This document shows positions 48,370 through 58,177 of a DNA stretch of 64,000 nt, in pieces. A program made the position numbers and the translations under genes. The notes under the pieces were generated by a model. It was given only the letters and a program-made list of their open reading frames with translations. It had not been told where the DNA came from and did no database searches. Within the stretch, counting starts at the first letter, position 1; each line of letters starts with the position of its first letter. The stretch covers positions 31,808,222 to 31,872,221 of the forward strand of contig OX365952.1 in assembly GCA_947247005.1 (NCBI GenBank). The letters run 5' to 3'. This DNA is from Spisula solida. Its lineage: Eukaryota > Mollusca > Bivalvia > Venerida > Mactridae.

Positions 48370-48487
48370 TCGTTAATATAGGAGATGACGACGTTGGTGA
48401 CTATGATGATGATAATTACAGTGATTATGACGAGACGGATAGTGAGAGTGATGATTCTATCACAGACACTGCTGTTGAGCAATGTTA
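48370..48487 (+). CDS. acidic D/E/S/Y-rich terminal frame
   Basis: A frame ending in TAG at 48485-48487 reads GDDDVGDYDDDNYSDYDETD and then SESDDSITDTAVEQC. An acceptor-like AATATAG precedes it, so it could be the last exon of an element gene whose other exons are gone. There is no start codon in good context and no recognised family. A GAT-rich microsatellite origin is possible. Confidence 0.25.
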
Positions 48488-48689
48488 GTTCATATAATTT
48501 GTATATACATGTATACGTACATAATATTACTTTATAATTGATTATTCTAGATAAATATAATAAAATATAATATAATAAAAATATACAGAATAGAGAAAGC
48601 ATATGTAACAAGATATAAAGAACCGGTATATTTGTACTAAGTAAAACAGTTCATTAGAACTGTAAAAAACAAATCAATATAAAAAATAT

Positions 48690-48775
48690 GCACAAAAGTG
48701 AGACTCGAACTAGTAACCTCCATCCATAATATTATTGTAATTCCAAAGCTTTACCAACTGAGCTAGCGAGGTACA
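48690..48775 (-). repeat. tRNA-like sequence (minus) in TIR element
   Basis: Minus strand: CCTCGCTAGCTCAGTTGGTA, then GTTACTAGTTCGAGTCTCAC. The D arm and T arm look good, but the middle is about 12 nt too long and does not fold as an anticodon arm. It is a tRNA-derived repeat or a tRNA with a small insertion. Confidence 0.5.
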
Positions 48776-49309
48776 TGTAAAAATCTCTCGTATATTTGCT
48801 CCTATTGCGTAAACGTAATACGAAACAAGCGTTTATTGACCCTGACTGTAAATAAGCAACCCTTTCTGTTGAAAATGAACCCGTCGGCTAATTAGCATGT
48901 GTAAATGTTATTGTGCCATCATATCTTGGCCGCACTATAGTACGCCGTAAACTTTCGGGATATGATTTCATTACTTATTTATACCTGATGAATACCATTC
49001 TGTATCAGGATCAACGTATGTTGGGCTCTTGTATAGTTTCTGGTGGATTGAGCTGTCTTAACTGTGGACCATATTGAAAATTGGTTTCTACCAAATATGT
49101 TATCCACGTAAAATAAAGTTGTTACTTAATAACTTAACTAGCGATCAAGTTGGACCCAAAAGCTTTCTATGGGAATACGATCGAAACTCTTAGACACCAT
49201 TCAAACTAAAAAGGTGATCGTGGTATGTATACTACCAAGCAAAAACTACTAACCCCTGAACAGTTTTTTACAACATAATACCACGACTTACTGTATACAG
49301 TTTGATTGC

Positions 49310-51745
49310 TTCGTACTAGGTATGAAAGTGCTGTAGCCAGTGCATGGCATGGAATTAAAATACCCAGTAGTATTAGGCACATAACAGTGGCAAGAATGAC
49401 TGGCCCATGGAATGTTTGTAACCCACATAGCCGGAAAAGGTTGGTGTGTTATGTTTTTCTCATAGAGTTGTTGAGTACTACTGTGTTAAGTACCCAAAAG
49501 AGCCATGAAAGATTACCATTGCAGTGCTAGGTACCCAAAAGGGGTAGTCATGCATGTTCCAAGTGACGTTAGGTACCACACAGAGCCAGAAATGGTTATC
49601 TTGCGGTGTTAGGTCCCCTAAGGAGCCAGTAATGGATGTTTCAGATAGTGATAGGTACCCCCAAATTGCCCATAATGGTTTTCAAGGTAGTGTTATGCAC
49701 CCAGCAGAGCTAATATAGTTTTTTTATGCTAGGTACCAATATATTAATGTGTTCTCCACACAATGTTAGGTAGCCTACACAGTTAGAAATTTAGAAATGG
49801 CTGATCTAGGCCATGTTTTGTACTGCAAAGAGCCAATGATGGTTGTTCCAGACGGTATAAGGTAACCATTAGAGCCAAAAATGGTTGTTACAGGCAGTGT
49901 AAGTTCCCGAGAGAACCACTAATTGCGAATCCAGACAGTGGTAGGTGTCCCAAAGAGCCAATGTTGGTTGTTCCAGACAGTGTTAGGTACCACTTAGAGC
50001 CGATAATTGTTGTTACAGGCAGTGTTACCTACCCCAAAAGGTAAATATTTATTGTCCCAAATAGTTTAAATTACCCCAAAGAGTCAATAACGGTTGTTCA
50101 AGATAGTGTAAGTTACCCCTAAGATCCAAATATAGTTGTTCAAGGCAGTTTTAGGTACCCCTAAGAGCCTATAACGGTTGTCCAAGACAGTTTTAGGTGC
50201 CCCTAGGAGCCAATAATGGTTGTTCCAGACAGTGCTAGACGTCCCTTAGAGCTAATAATGGTTGTTCAAGTCTGTGTTAGGTTCCCATAAGAGCTAATAA
50301 TGGTTGTTCTAGTCCGCGTTAGGTACCCCAAAGAGCTAATAATGGATGTTCCAGTCCGTGTTAAGTACCCCTAAGAGCTAATAATTGGTGTTCCAGTCCG
50401 TGTTAGGTACCCCTAAGAGCTAATAATTGTTGTTCCAGTCCGCGCTAGGTACCCATAAGAGTTAATAATGGTGGTTCCAGTCCGTGTTAGGTACCCATAA
50501 GAGCTAATAATGGTTGTTCCAATCCGTGTTAGGTACCCATAGGAGTTAATAATGGTTGTTCCAGTCCGCGCTAGGTACCCATAAGAGTTAATAATGGTGG
50601 TTTCAGTCCGTGTTAGGTACCCATAAGAGCTAATAATGGTTGTTCCAGTCCGTGTTTAGTACCCCTAAGAGCTAATAATGGTTGTTCCAATCTGTGTTAG
50701 GTACCCCTAAGAGCTAATAATGGTTGTTCCAGACAGTGTTAGGTACCCCTAAGAGTTAATAATGGTGGTTCCAGTTCGTGTTAGGTACCCATAAGAGCTA
50801 ATAATGGTTGTTCCAGTCCGTGTTTAGTACCCCTAAGAACTAATAATGGTTGTTCCAATCAGTGTTAGGTACCCCTAAGAGCTAATAATGGTTGTTCCAG
50901 ACAGTGTTAGGTACCCCTAAGAGTTAATAATGGTGGTTCCAGTCCGTGTTAGGTACCCATTAGAGCTAATAATGGTTGTCCCAGTCCGTGTTTAGTACCC
51001 CTAAGAGTTAATAATGGTTGTTCCAATCAGTGTTAGGTACCCCTAAGAGCTAATAATGGTTGTTCCAATCAGTGTTAAGTAACCCTTAGAGCTAATAATG
51101 GTTGTTCCAGTCTGTGTTAGGTACCCCTAAGAGCTAATAATAAGTGTTCCAGACCGCGTTAGGTACCCCTAAGAGCTTACAGTTTATTTAGAAATATGAT
51201 TAGGCCACCGGCCCATACACAACATATATAACATACATATATACCAAATTTAGTGGTTAGTGTGGTATTGACAATTAATATACATTTATATAGCCATATC
51301 ATGTGATCAACAGCATACATGTTTAAACAACAACATTTACTATACAAATAATGATTTCGAAAACTCCTCTCGTCTCTGAGAAGCATAATAGAGGAACATT
51401 GCAAGCTGTCTTATTGTATCAGTATTATTATCGGATAACAATCTATAGAAACTAAGGTTTGACTTGTTTGTACTATATATTTTCGGAATATATTTACTTC
51501 TAATGTCATCATATAAAGGGCAATAAAAAACAAAGTGAATTTCATCCTCAATATAACCTTCACAATAAAGACAGCTGCGATACTCCCTTGGTATATCAAG
51601 AGCAAATAATGTATGTTCCATGCCTTGTTAGGTACAATTAAGAGCCAATAATATTTGTCCCAGACTGTGTATGGTAAACTGAGAACCAGGAGTAGTTGTT
51701 CCACACATTGTAGGTACACACAGAGGCAGTAATTGTCAGATCATA
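49310..51745 (+). repeat. 42-bp minisatellite, >40 units, LINE-interrupted
   Basis: The unit is TTAGGTACCCCTAAGAGCTA followed by ATAATGGTTGTTCCAGTCCGTG; starts at 50701 and 50743 give a 42-bp period. Units at 50200-51170 are closely alike, those from 49310 to about 50100 are increasingly degenerate, and two or three degenerate units reappear at 51620-51740 after a LINE fragment. A higher-order alternation (AAGAGCTAA/AAGAGTTAA; GTCCGTG/GACAGTG) is visible. Non-coding. Confidence 0.95.
51178..51621 (-). pseudogene. LINE 3' fragment inside the 42-bp array
   Basis: Minus-strand frame 51621-51340 encodes HTLFALDIPREYRSCLYCEG, then DEIHFVFYCPLYDDIRSKY. This is the post-RT C..C....H....C tail seen also at 39598-40202. 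The 3' UTR runs to a TTTATTTAG-containing end at about 51180. It is 5'-truncated by target-primed insertion into the array, and the array resumes on the far side. Confidence 0.8.
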
Positions 51746-52360
51746 CAGTGTTACTAGTATCAAATATTCATTTATAACATTAATAATAAAATTGTCACAT
51801 TTGAATTTGCTACTACAATACGATATGGTAGCAGTAGTTTAAACATACGGGCACGGACATCACACTAAAAATGGTTTTCAAAACATTGTATGCATGTACT
51901 AAATGCTTAATGAAAGGATATACATTGACAAGTTCTTCTATTCCTTTCATATCCACATTATATGTAAATTAGCTGTTGTAAAATGAAAGTAAAGACGAAA
52001 TGCCATTTTTTATAGCTGATCTGGAAATGACCTTGATATCAATGTGACCATTTTTTATTTCAAATGACCGATTAACAAACCACAACTGAATCATTAATTC
52101 ACAGATATTTTGACTCATATTCATCTATGACACTTTTATATTTAACTGAACAAGAAATATTTGGAGGTATGGAACTTGTGATGACCATCTCAAATTTTCC
52201 TGTGCACATCTGTAATTAATTTATACCATTTAGAATACAGTAGTTCATTATACATACACACTACAATATGTCAAACATACATGTCTGCGAAAAAGACTAT
52301 CTGCAGATACTGTTACAGTTTATAGCAAGAAAATAGAAGAAATTGTCCAGTCAAAAGTCA
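51746..52360. other. no gene seen
   Basis: AT-rich sequence between the array and the right arm of the 7.0-kb element; no domain or repeat end identified. Confidence 0.35.
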
Positions 52361-53496
52361 AACTTATGTGTTTTCTTTGCGGTTTGACATCGACGTTGAC
52401 CTTGTAAATGACATTTGAATATCACATACACCATCTTGTTTTGTTGCCATATCATAATTAATATTTATTGGAGCATTTATGTTTCGGCCTTCAACCGAAA
52501 TATGTCTAGATCAATTACTCAAAATTAAATATCATTTTTATTGATTTGTATGTAGAGCTGTACATGTGTATTTTTTATTACTTATTCCTTTTTTGTATTA
52601 TGTTTAAAAAACAACTTATATCTCCATGACAACCAAACATAAATGTCACGAAAACAATAAATAAAATAGTTAAACTATGCCAAACAGACATATGTGCCAA
52701 AATTACAATTTGAAGAAACTATTACTACACAATACAAGAAACTAGACTGTCAAAATGACCTTTTTTGGTGATTTTTGCCATTTGACCTTGAATTTGACCT
52801 TGAAATTGACCTTGGAATATATCGGACATCATCTTGTATTTTTATCTAGAGCATGATTGATATTTCTGTCAACATTGATGATACAGACTTCAACTGAAAC
52901 AGAATCTAGAGTCATTACTCAAATTTAAATGGTATTTTTAGTGACTTGACTTAAGAGCTAATGCTGAGATACAGGTGTACAAAACGTCTTATTTCTCCAT
53001 GGCAACCAATCATAAATGTTTTTGAAAACATTTAAGATAGTCTTTATACATTGTTAAACATTAATTTATGCAATAAAGGCTAATTGCAGATAGTATTAGT
53101 AAACAATAGAAGAAGTTATTCAGTCAATATGACATTTTTCGTCGAATTTTGCCATTTGACATTGAATTTGACCTTGAAAATGACCTTGAACTATTACAGA
53201 AATCATCTAGTCCTTTGGTCGAGATCATGATTGATATTTATGTGAACTTTGATGACACAGTCTTTAAATCAGAAAAAATCTAGAAACATTACACTAAAAT
53301 AGCATCTTATTGAATTAGATGGCGGCCATCTTGAACGCCATCTTGAATTTAGGGCCCGCACCGAAAATTTGCAATTTATGCCGGCAGTCTGATAATCTTC
53401 AGACTGTCCCGAACATTTTGGTATATAACTCTTGCTGTTACTTTTGGGGTCCACCTTCTTAAATAAGCCACTTTTAGGAGCATTGCTGCTCTACTA
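52360..53496 (-). repeat. right arm of the 7.0-kb inverted repeat
   Basis: Inverse of 46469-47800: subunits with TTTGACCTTGAATTTGACCT near 52380, 52790 and 53160, then ATGGCGGCCATCTTGAAC, ATGCCGGCAGTCTGATAATC and GCTGTTACTTTTGGGGTCCA. The closest match is to the outermost left subunit. Confidence 0.75.
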
Positions 53497-55127
53497 ATAG
53501 TTATATATACATGTAAGTAAGTAAAAATGACAAATATACATGGTACTTATAAGACAATTCTACATATTCTAGTATAAACATTGATACAATAATACAATAA
53601 TAAAGAATAAACAATTCTGTCTGAAAATACAATTATCCCACCACTGGTAAATTAATAATAAGGTTTGATTTAAGTAAACCTGTGTGAAACCCTTTTCCGC
53701 TATTTGTTTTTGTGTGGCGTAACGCCACACAATGATATTACCACTTTTCAGCTTACGACCAATTTAACGCATTAGGCCTCGGCAAATAAATAGTTCTATG
53801 ATTTAAACAATATTACAAGCATGCAACACAGGTTACACGTATCATTGGACCTGATTTGTTTACATTACCAACATTTACTTATATTAAGACCAACAATTAT
53901 ATCAGACTTTTATTTTTAGAGGATATTTATAGCAAATCATTCCGCAACGGACTATATTTCTACAACCAAAGAATGTTCTCACTGGTGGCGGGAATCTAAA
54001 ATAGTTCCCACGGTTTTCAATCGTATACTGTAACGTATGTAAATCACTCCGCCGCTGCACATTGCAGACGATGACCTAATTATGTTGTATACAAACATTG
54101 ATGCTATATATAGCTGGTGGGGGGAACTGAAATAGTTCTACGTACATATCGATCAGCCGATTAACAATGTTACCGCGGTAAGCGTTAAACGCACTAGTCA
54201 AATTCTACCCTGCTTTATATAAGACCTCATAATTTTCGTATCTATTATCCGATTTTGAATATTTAAAGCTTGTAATGAAGCAGAGATATATGTCTCTCTT
54301 TTAGACAACATTCAACACGATACCCTAATTATTTAATCCACGGCGACGAGTAAGAATCCGTTCCGCGTAAAAGTAAGTTTAAAATATCCCGTTTTATACC
54401 AAATAAAAATTCCATCAACGGTCGAAAATCATCAATTATTAATTTAATATTCGATCGATTTTGTTCATTAAAGCTTGTTTTAAAAGCTAATACTTTAAGG
54501 TTTCATAAAATGTAAAACTTGTTTTTAAAGCATTAATCGGCCGATCGATATGTGTGAGCGACACCATGTTTACCCCTTTTACATACGTTAATATAGAGTG
54601 TCATATACATTTAATTAACATGCGTGGTCATACGGAGACTAAACAGTCACTTATCTTGACACTGGTCGAATTCTCCAAGTCGTTAAAAATGGTATTTGTA
54701 AATATCCCTTCATTGATGCTCAGCATAGTTACTTAAGTAAGTTCCAGGTAACTGCTGGTTCTCTTGGTGTCTTTAGCAGCACAAATGTTTGAGTAAGGGT
54801 GGGCTTATCAGAACTGTGACATAAAATTATGGTACAACCTGGATTCGATATTGGATTTAATGGCATCAGTACGCCACACAATAGTACTTTCAGTGCTTTG
54901 ATTTAAACATTGGTTATCTCCGTGAACATGTATATCAAGCTATGTTACAGGTCATCTTTTACACCAGTCTGTACTGTATACGTTTGTGATACACTTTCCC
55001 GTATAATTGATTTTCTCCGTGAACCCTATAAACTGTGTTACTATTGATATATTTACACTCACAAGAACTGTGTCACTACAGTATGATTTTGTATTTTAAT
55101 CCTACTATACATGTATATAAGTATGTA
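53497..55127. other. intergenic, no gene seen
   Basis: No exon recognised. Two short related segments (GGCGGGAATCTAAAATAGTT at about 53985 and GGGGGGAACTGAAATAGTTC at about 54118) suggest a degraded repeat. A 60-codon frame at 54554 has no support. Confidence 0.35.
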
Positions 55128-55362
55128 TAATCCAGTCAGGATAAAAATCCAATGACGCATCGGTCGAGTCCACAATAACGATGTAAAACCAATTATAAAG
55201 GCTTATACATTTGTACTGTACAAACAACTATACTTTCAATGCTAAACTAACATATAAAATGTACTAATCTTCGCTCTACCTGTTTAGACAATGGTTATGA
55301 TTTTTTGCGTACACATAAACTGAAACGTCACTGTCACAATATCCTAACTGGACTATACTAGG
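55128..55362 (+). mobile_element. MITE, TCCAGTCAGGATA family, copy 1
   Basis: Ends TAATCCAGTCAGGATAAAAA and, inverted, ATATCCTAACTGGACTATA. The interior has GCATCGGTCGAGTCCAC, ACCAATTATAAAGGCTTATA and CTACCTGTTTAGACAATGGT. Three further copies lie at 62048-62235, 63235-63440 and 63803-64000. Non-coding. Confidence 0.85.
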
Positions 55363-55779
55363 ATTGAATAAAGAAGGTTTGTATGACTTTGACTTGAAAT
55401 TGACGAAGGGAGCGAAAGGAAAACAGAAACACAATTAACGAATTTACCATATTTATAGTAAATAGTCCTAATCTAAACATTCTCGTTACCTAGTGTAGGT
55501 CACTTGACTAGCCACAGATGTACAAATATAGATTCAAGTGTTAGTTACGTTATGATGTTGTATTCAGTACTTTGGTAAAATACGGGTAAACCCAGTGACA
55601 CATGACACATACTCTTGGATTTTGATATATGAAGGATTTGTTCTCTCTTTAATAATGTACATGCTTGTTGGTGTTGTTGTTGTCGTTGTTGTCGCTGTAC
55701 CAATGACAGCCGCCATATGTTTTACCTGACTTAATTACGTAGTGTAAGAGGCAGGTAATCAAGACTAGTGATGACCAGT

Positions 55780-56060
55780 CTTTTAGTTTAGTTTAATTAT
55801 ATTTTATTGCATGAAAATTTTACAACAGAACACATGGTTTGCATACATAATACTATTAAGAAAGAATAGAAGCATAACGTCAAAGTAAACCAGAGAAAAG
55901 TTTTATAATATCGCATTCATTACAAAAGGATCGGGCCACAAGTTATTACAACATTAGATATCGGCCCTCACCAGTCTTTTCTAAGTGCTAACTACTTCCC
56001 CTTACATGTGCCTCCTTAACTGTACTGAAGGTAAGGGGAAGTAACCCTGTATGGAGTATT
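55780..56060. repeat. LINE-tail-like sequence and a GGGGAAGT hairpin
   Basis: TTTTATTGCATGAAAATTTT at about 55805 resembles the tail ends of the other minus-strand LINEs. At 55991-56044 ACTTCCCCTTAC faces GTAAGGGGAAGT across about 30 bp. The latter shares GGGGAAGTAAC with the 106-bp satellite. Confidence 0.4.
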
Positions 56061-56287
56061 ATGGATATACCCCCAATAGAGGTTTGTTTCCCTGTGTGCG
56101 TATGACTTAAATTTCCACAGGTGGCTACACAACTCGATAAAAATCACGTCATCTGCCCACTCTGTGAACCAATCCACACCGACAAAAGTGCAATATCCTC
56201 TATTTCATAATAATATTGCGATCGTCACTTCAAAATCCAGCGATTGTAACGAATATCAACAGACAAACACTGAGAAGAAAGGTTCTA

Positions 56288-56350
56288 ACCGTAGCTCAAT
56301 GATTAGCAGGGTAGCCGTCTAATCTGGCTATCCGGGTTCAAATGCGGCTG
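56288..56350 (+). repeat. tRNA-derived SINE head
   Basis: ACCGTAGCTCAATGATTAGC, AGCCGTCTAATCTGGCT (anticodon-arm-like, five pairs but no T33) and TCCGGGTTCAAATGCGGC. The boxes are good, but the acceptor stem is not paired, and non-tRNA sequence follows (CACTCATTATAATGCCTGCC). SINE more likely than tRNA gene. Confidence 0.55.
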
Positions 56351-56731
56351 GGGGCACTCATTATAATGCCTGCCATATTTCACCAGAAAGCTGACTGGCA
56401 AATAAAGGCTATGCGTGGTTAAAACATCTTCCCAGTGTATATGTTCAAACTTCGATTTGGTAAATATAGTATAATTTCATAAAGAAATCTTGAGTTGCAA
56501 ATACTTGTGAGTTGAATGTTTTAGTCGTACGTCACTGAATGATGGCGTAGCTTCCAAGAAAATATTTTTGAGTTCCACCCAACAATTACTGAGATATACA
56601 TGTAGCGCAGACAAGGACGGACAGACTGACGAAACGTCAACCCCTAACCCTTTCATCTTCTTTTAGCTCCAAACAACATTTTTCCAAACAATGAGGGCCT
56701 CAGAGCTACATTGTATAATCATACATTACAA

Positions 56732-56889
56732 CTGCCCTGCGTTCAAGGAAAAATAACGTGACGCACGTTTCGTACCTGTAGCGTACTTGGTACGAAACGT
56801 TTCGTACCTGGTACGCAACAGGTACGGTACGTTTCGTACCTGGTACGTACCACGTGCGTCACGTGTTTTTTGCTTGAACGCAGGGCAGG
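56732..56889. mobile_element. ~158-bp palindromic MITE (CTGCCCTGCG ends)
   Basis: CTGCCCTGCGTTCAAG at the left is inverted perfectly at the right (CTTGAACGCAGGGCAG). Inside, GTGACGCACG faces CGTGCGTCAC, and the core is a string of GGTACGAAACGTTTCGTACC-type palindromes. Almost the whole element can fold on itself. Minus-strand frames through it are by-products. Confidence 0.9.
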
Positions 56890-57061
56890 TACCAGAACTA
56901 CTGTCTAAATAGGTGCAAACGTATCTTTGCGATAGTAGAACGTAGATATTTGATAAATATGCATTCAAACTGTAAATTTTCTTTATGGACATCTCGTATT
57001 AGCCGCATAAAATGCACTGGAAGCCGCATTCGAGTCGAAGCATGACAGCGCTATAATTACC

Positions 57062-57410
57062 AGCCCTACGTTCAAGGAAAGCTACCTGCAAACATGTTTA
57101 AAAATCACGGTTTTATCGCTATAATCCTTCGTTGTACGCTTCGTTTGCGGCAAAAATAAATACCCGTTTTTTTCCGATCTCAGTTCGAAATATGTACGAA
57201 AGCACGGGTTTTACTATTCACATTCTTTTGTTTTCCTCTGTCCGCTATTTGGTTTAATTACAACAATACACACACACCACCTCCGGATATGGTTAGCCAA
57301 ACTTGGCGTACGTGACAAACATGTTTTTTAAACATACCGTTCAACGAATAACAGGTGCGTACCAGGTGCGAAACGTTCGTCACGTAATGTTTCCTTGAAC
57401 GCAAGGCAGA
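57062..57410. mobile_element. related ~350-bp TIR element
   Basis: CAGCCCTACGTTCAAGGAAA at the left and TTTCCTTGAACGCAAGGCAG at the right are inverted, with CCAGGTGCGAAACGTTCGTC near the right end as in the 56732 element. The interior differs and is longer. Same family, diverged. Confidence 0.75.
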
Positions 57411-57785
57411 TGTGCTGTATTCGAAGGGGTCATATTCGGTCTTTTTCAAACCCTTAATACGTATACATAATAAATACATTATAATACCAAAATAGCTGGA
57501 CAATGGTCTCAAGTGGTATTAAGTAACCGCCTCTTATAGTTCAATGGTGATGCAGAAACATTCAACGGTGTGACACAAATTCAAATCATTAAGAGATACA
57601 AACGTATTCAAACGTGTAATGAAATGGATTCACACACAATGTACTAAAATACCAATTCTTTGGACAGTCCGGATCCGGGATAACAGCGATCGTGTGGATA
57701 TTGTTGTTGCACATGGTACCATATGGTATACATTTAATCTGTATATGGTTTTATTACAAAGTTAGCCACTGTATTGTATTGCTAG

Positions 57786-57893
57786 CTTAAAATGAGACGG
57801 AAACATAAAAGTACATTGGTGTACAACAGAAAATAGACTCTTAAAATGAGACGGAAACATAAAAGTACATTGGTGTACAACAGAAAGTAGACT
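57786..57893 (+). repeat. 54-bp tandem duplication
   Basis: The unit CTTAAAATGAGACGGAAACA followed by TAAAAGTACATTGGTGTACA occurs at 57786 and again at 57840 with one difference (AAATAG/AAGTAG). A very recent duplication about 290 bp upstream of the cytokine-like gene. Confidence 0.93.
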
Positions 57894-58044
57894 GAGGGTT
57901 ACAACTTCTCGACATGAAATTATCCGCATGGTATTTCCATAATGGCGTCACGTGGTATAGCCCTGCGGATGAGGACGTTGATGACCTTATGTGAAGTCCT
58001 ATTGTGGTTAAGTATACGCACACTCTAAATAAATTTGCTAAAAA

Positions 58045-58092
58045 GGGTTTCCCACGTACAGTAGTAATTTCCTATATAATTTCGTATATATA
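58045..58092 (+). promoter_or_regulatory. core promoter: kappaB-like site and TATA box
   Basis: GGGTTTCCC (58045-58053) is a 9-bp palindromic kappaB-like site. TATATAAT follows at 58073-58080, with a second TATATATA at 58085-58092. A start about 30 bp past the first TATA gives a 5' UTR of about 70 nt before the ATG at 58178. This fits an inducible immune gene. NF-kappaB/Rel binding is inference. Confidence 0.45.
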
Positions 58093-58177
58093 TGCAAACC
58101 ACTAGCAGACTTCACAACACTTTCTCAGTGCAACATAAATAGAAGACAAGAAACAAACTGTTAAAATAGAATTTAGA

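Larger units (their letters stand above)
48002..48937. mobile_element. 0.94-kb TIR element with inverted tRNA-like ends
   Basis: TAGTGCGGCCAAGATATGAT and the following GGCACAATAACA are inverted perfectly at the right end, over 30 bp of terminal repeat, with TA on both sides. Just inside lie a plus-strand tRNA-like sequence (48164-48222) and a minus-strand one (48690-48775), pointing at each other. A short acidic frame lies between them. The combination is unusual for a simple MITE. Confidence 0.82.
46469..53496. mobile_element. 7.0-kb inverted-repeat element, arms >1 kb
   Basis: The left edge TAGTAGAGCAGC is inverted at the right edge GCTGCTCTACTA, with ATA possibly duplicated outside. Arms at 46469-47800 and about 52360-53496 match in inverse order: CCCCAAAAGTAACAGCAAGA, GAAGATTATCAGACTGCCGG, CAAGATGGCCGCCATC and three internal subunits each containing CAAGGTCAAATTCAAGATCA-like iterations plus AAAAATGTCAT. 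The centre holds a 0.94-kb TIR element, a 42-bp array and a LINE fragment. No transposase is visible. It could be a giant non-autonomous transposon or an inverted duplication. Confidence 0.75.

Noticed and set aside
48690..48775. Functional tRNA gene
   Set aside because: D and T arms look good, but the anticodon arm and acceptor stem do not fold properly. The same holds for the sequences at 2850, 16175, 16766, 28482, 28881, 48164 and 56288.
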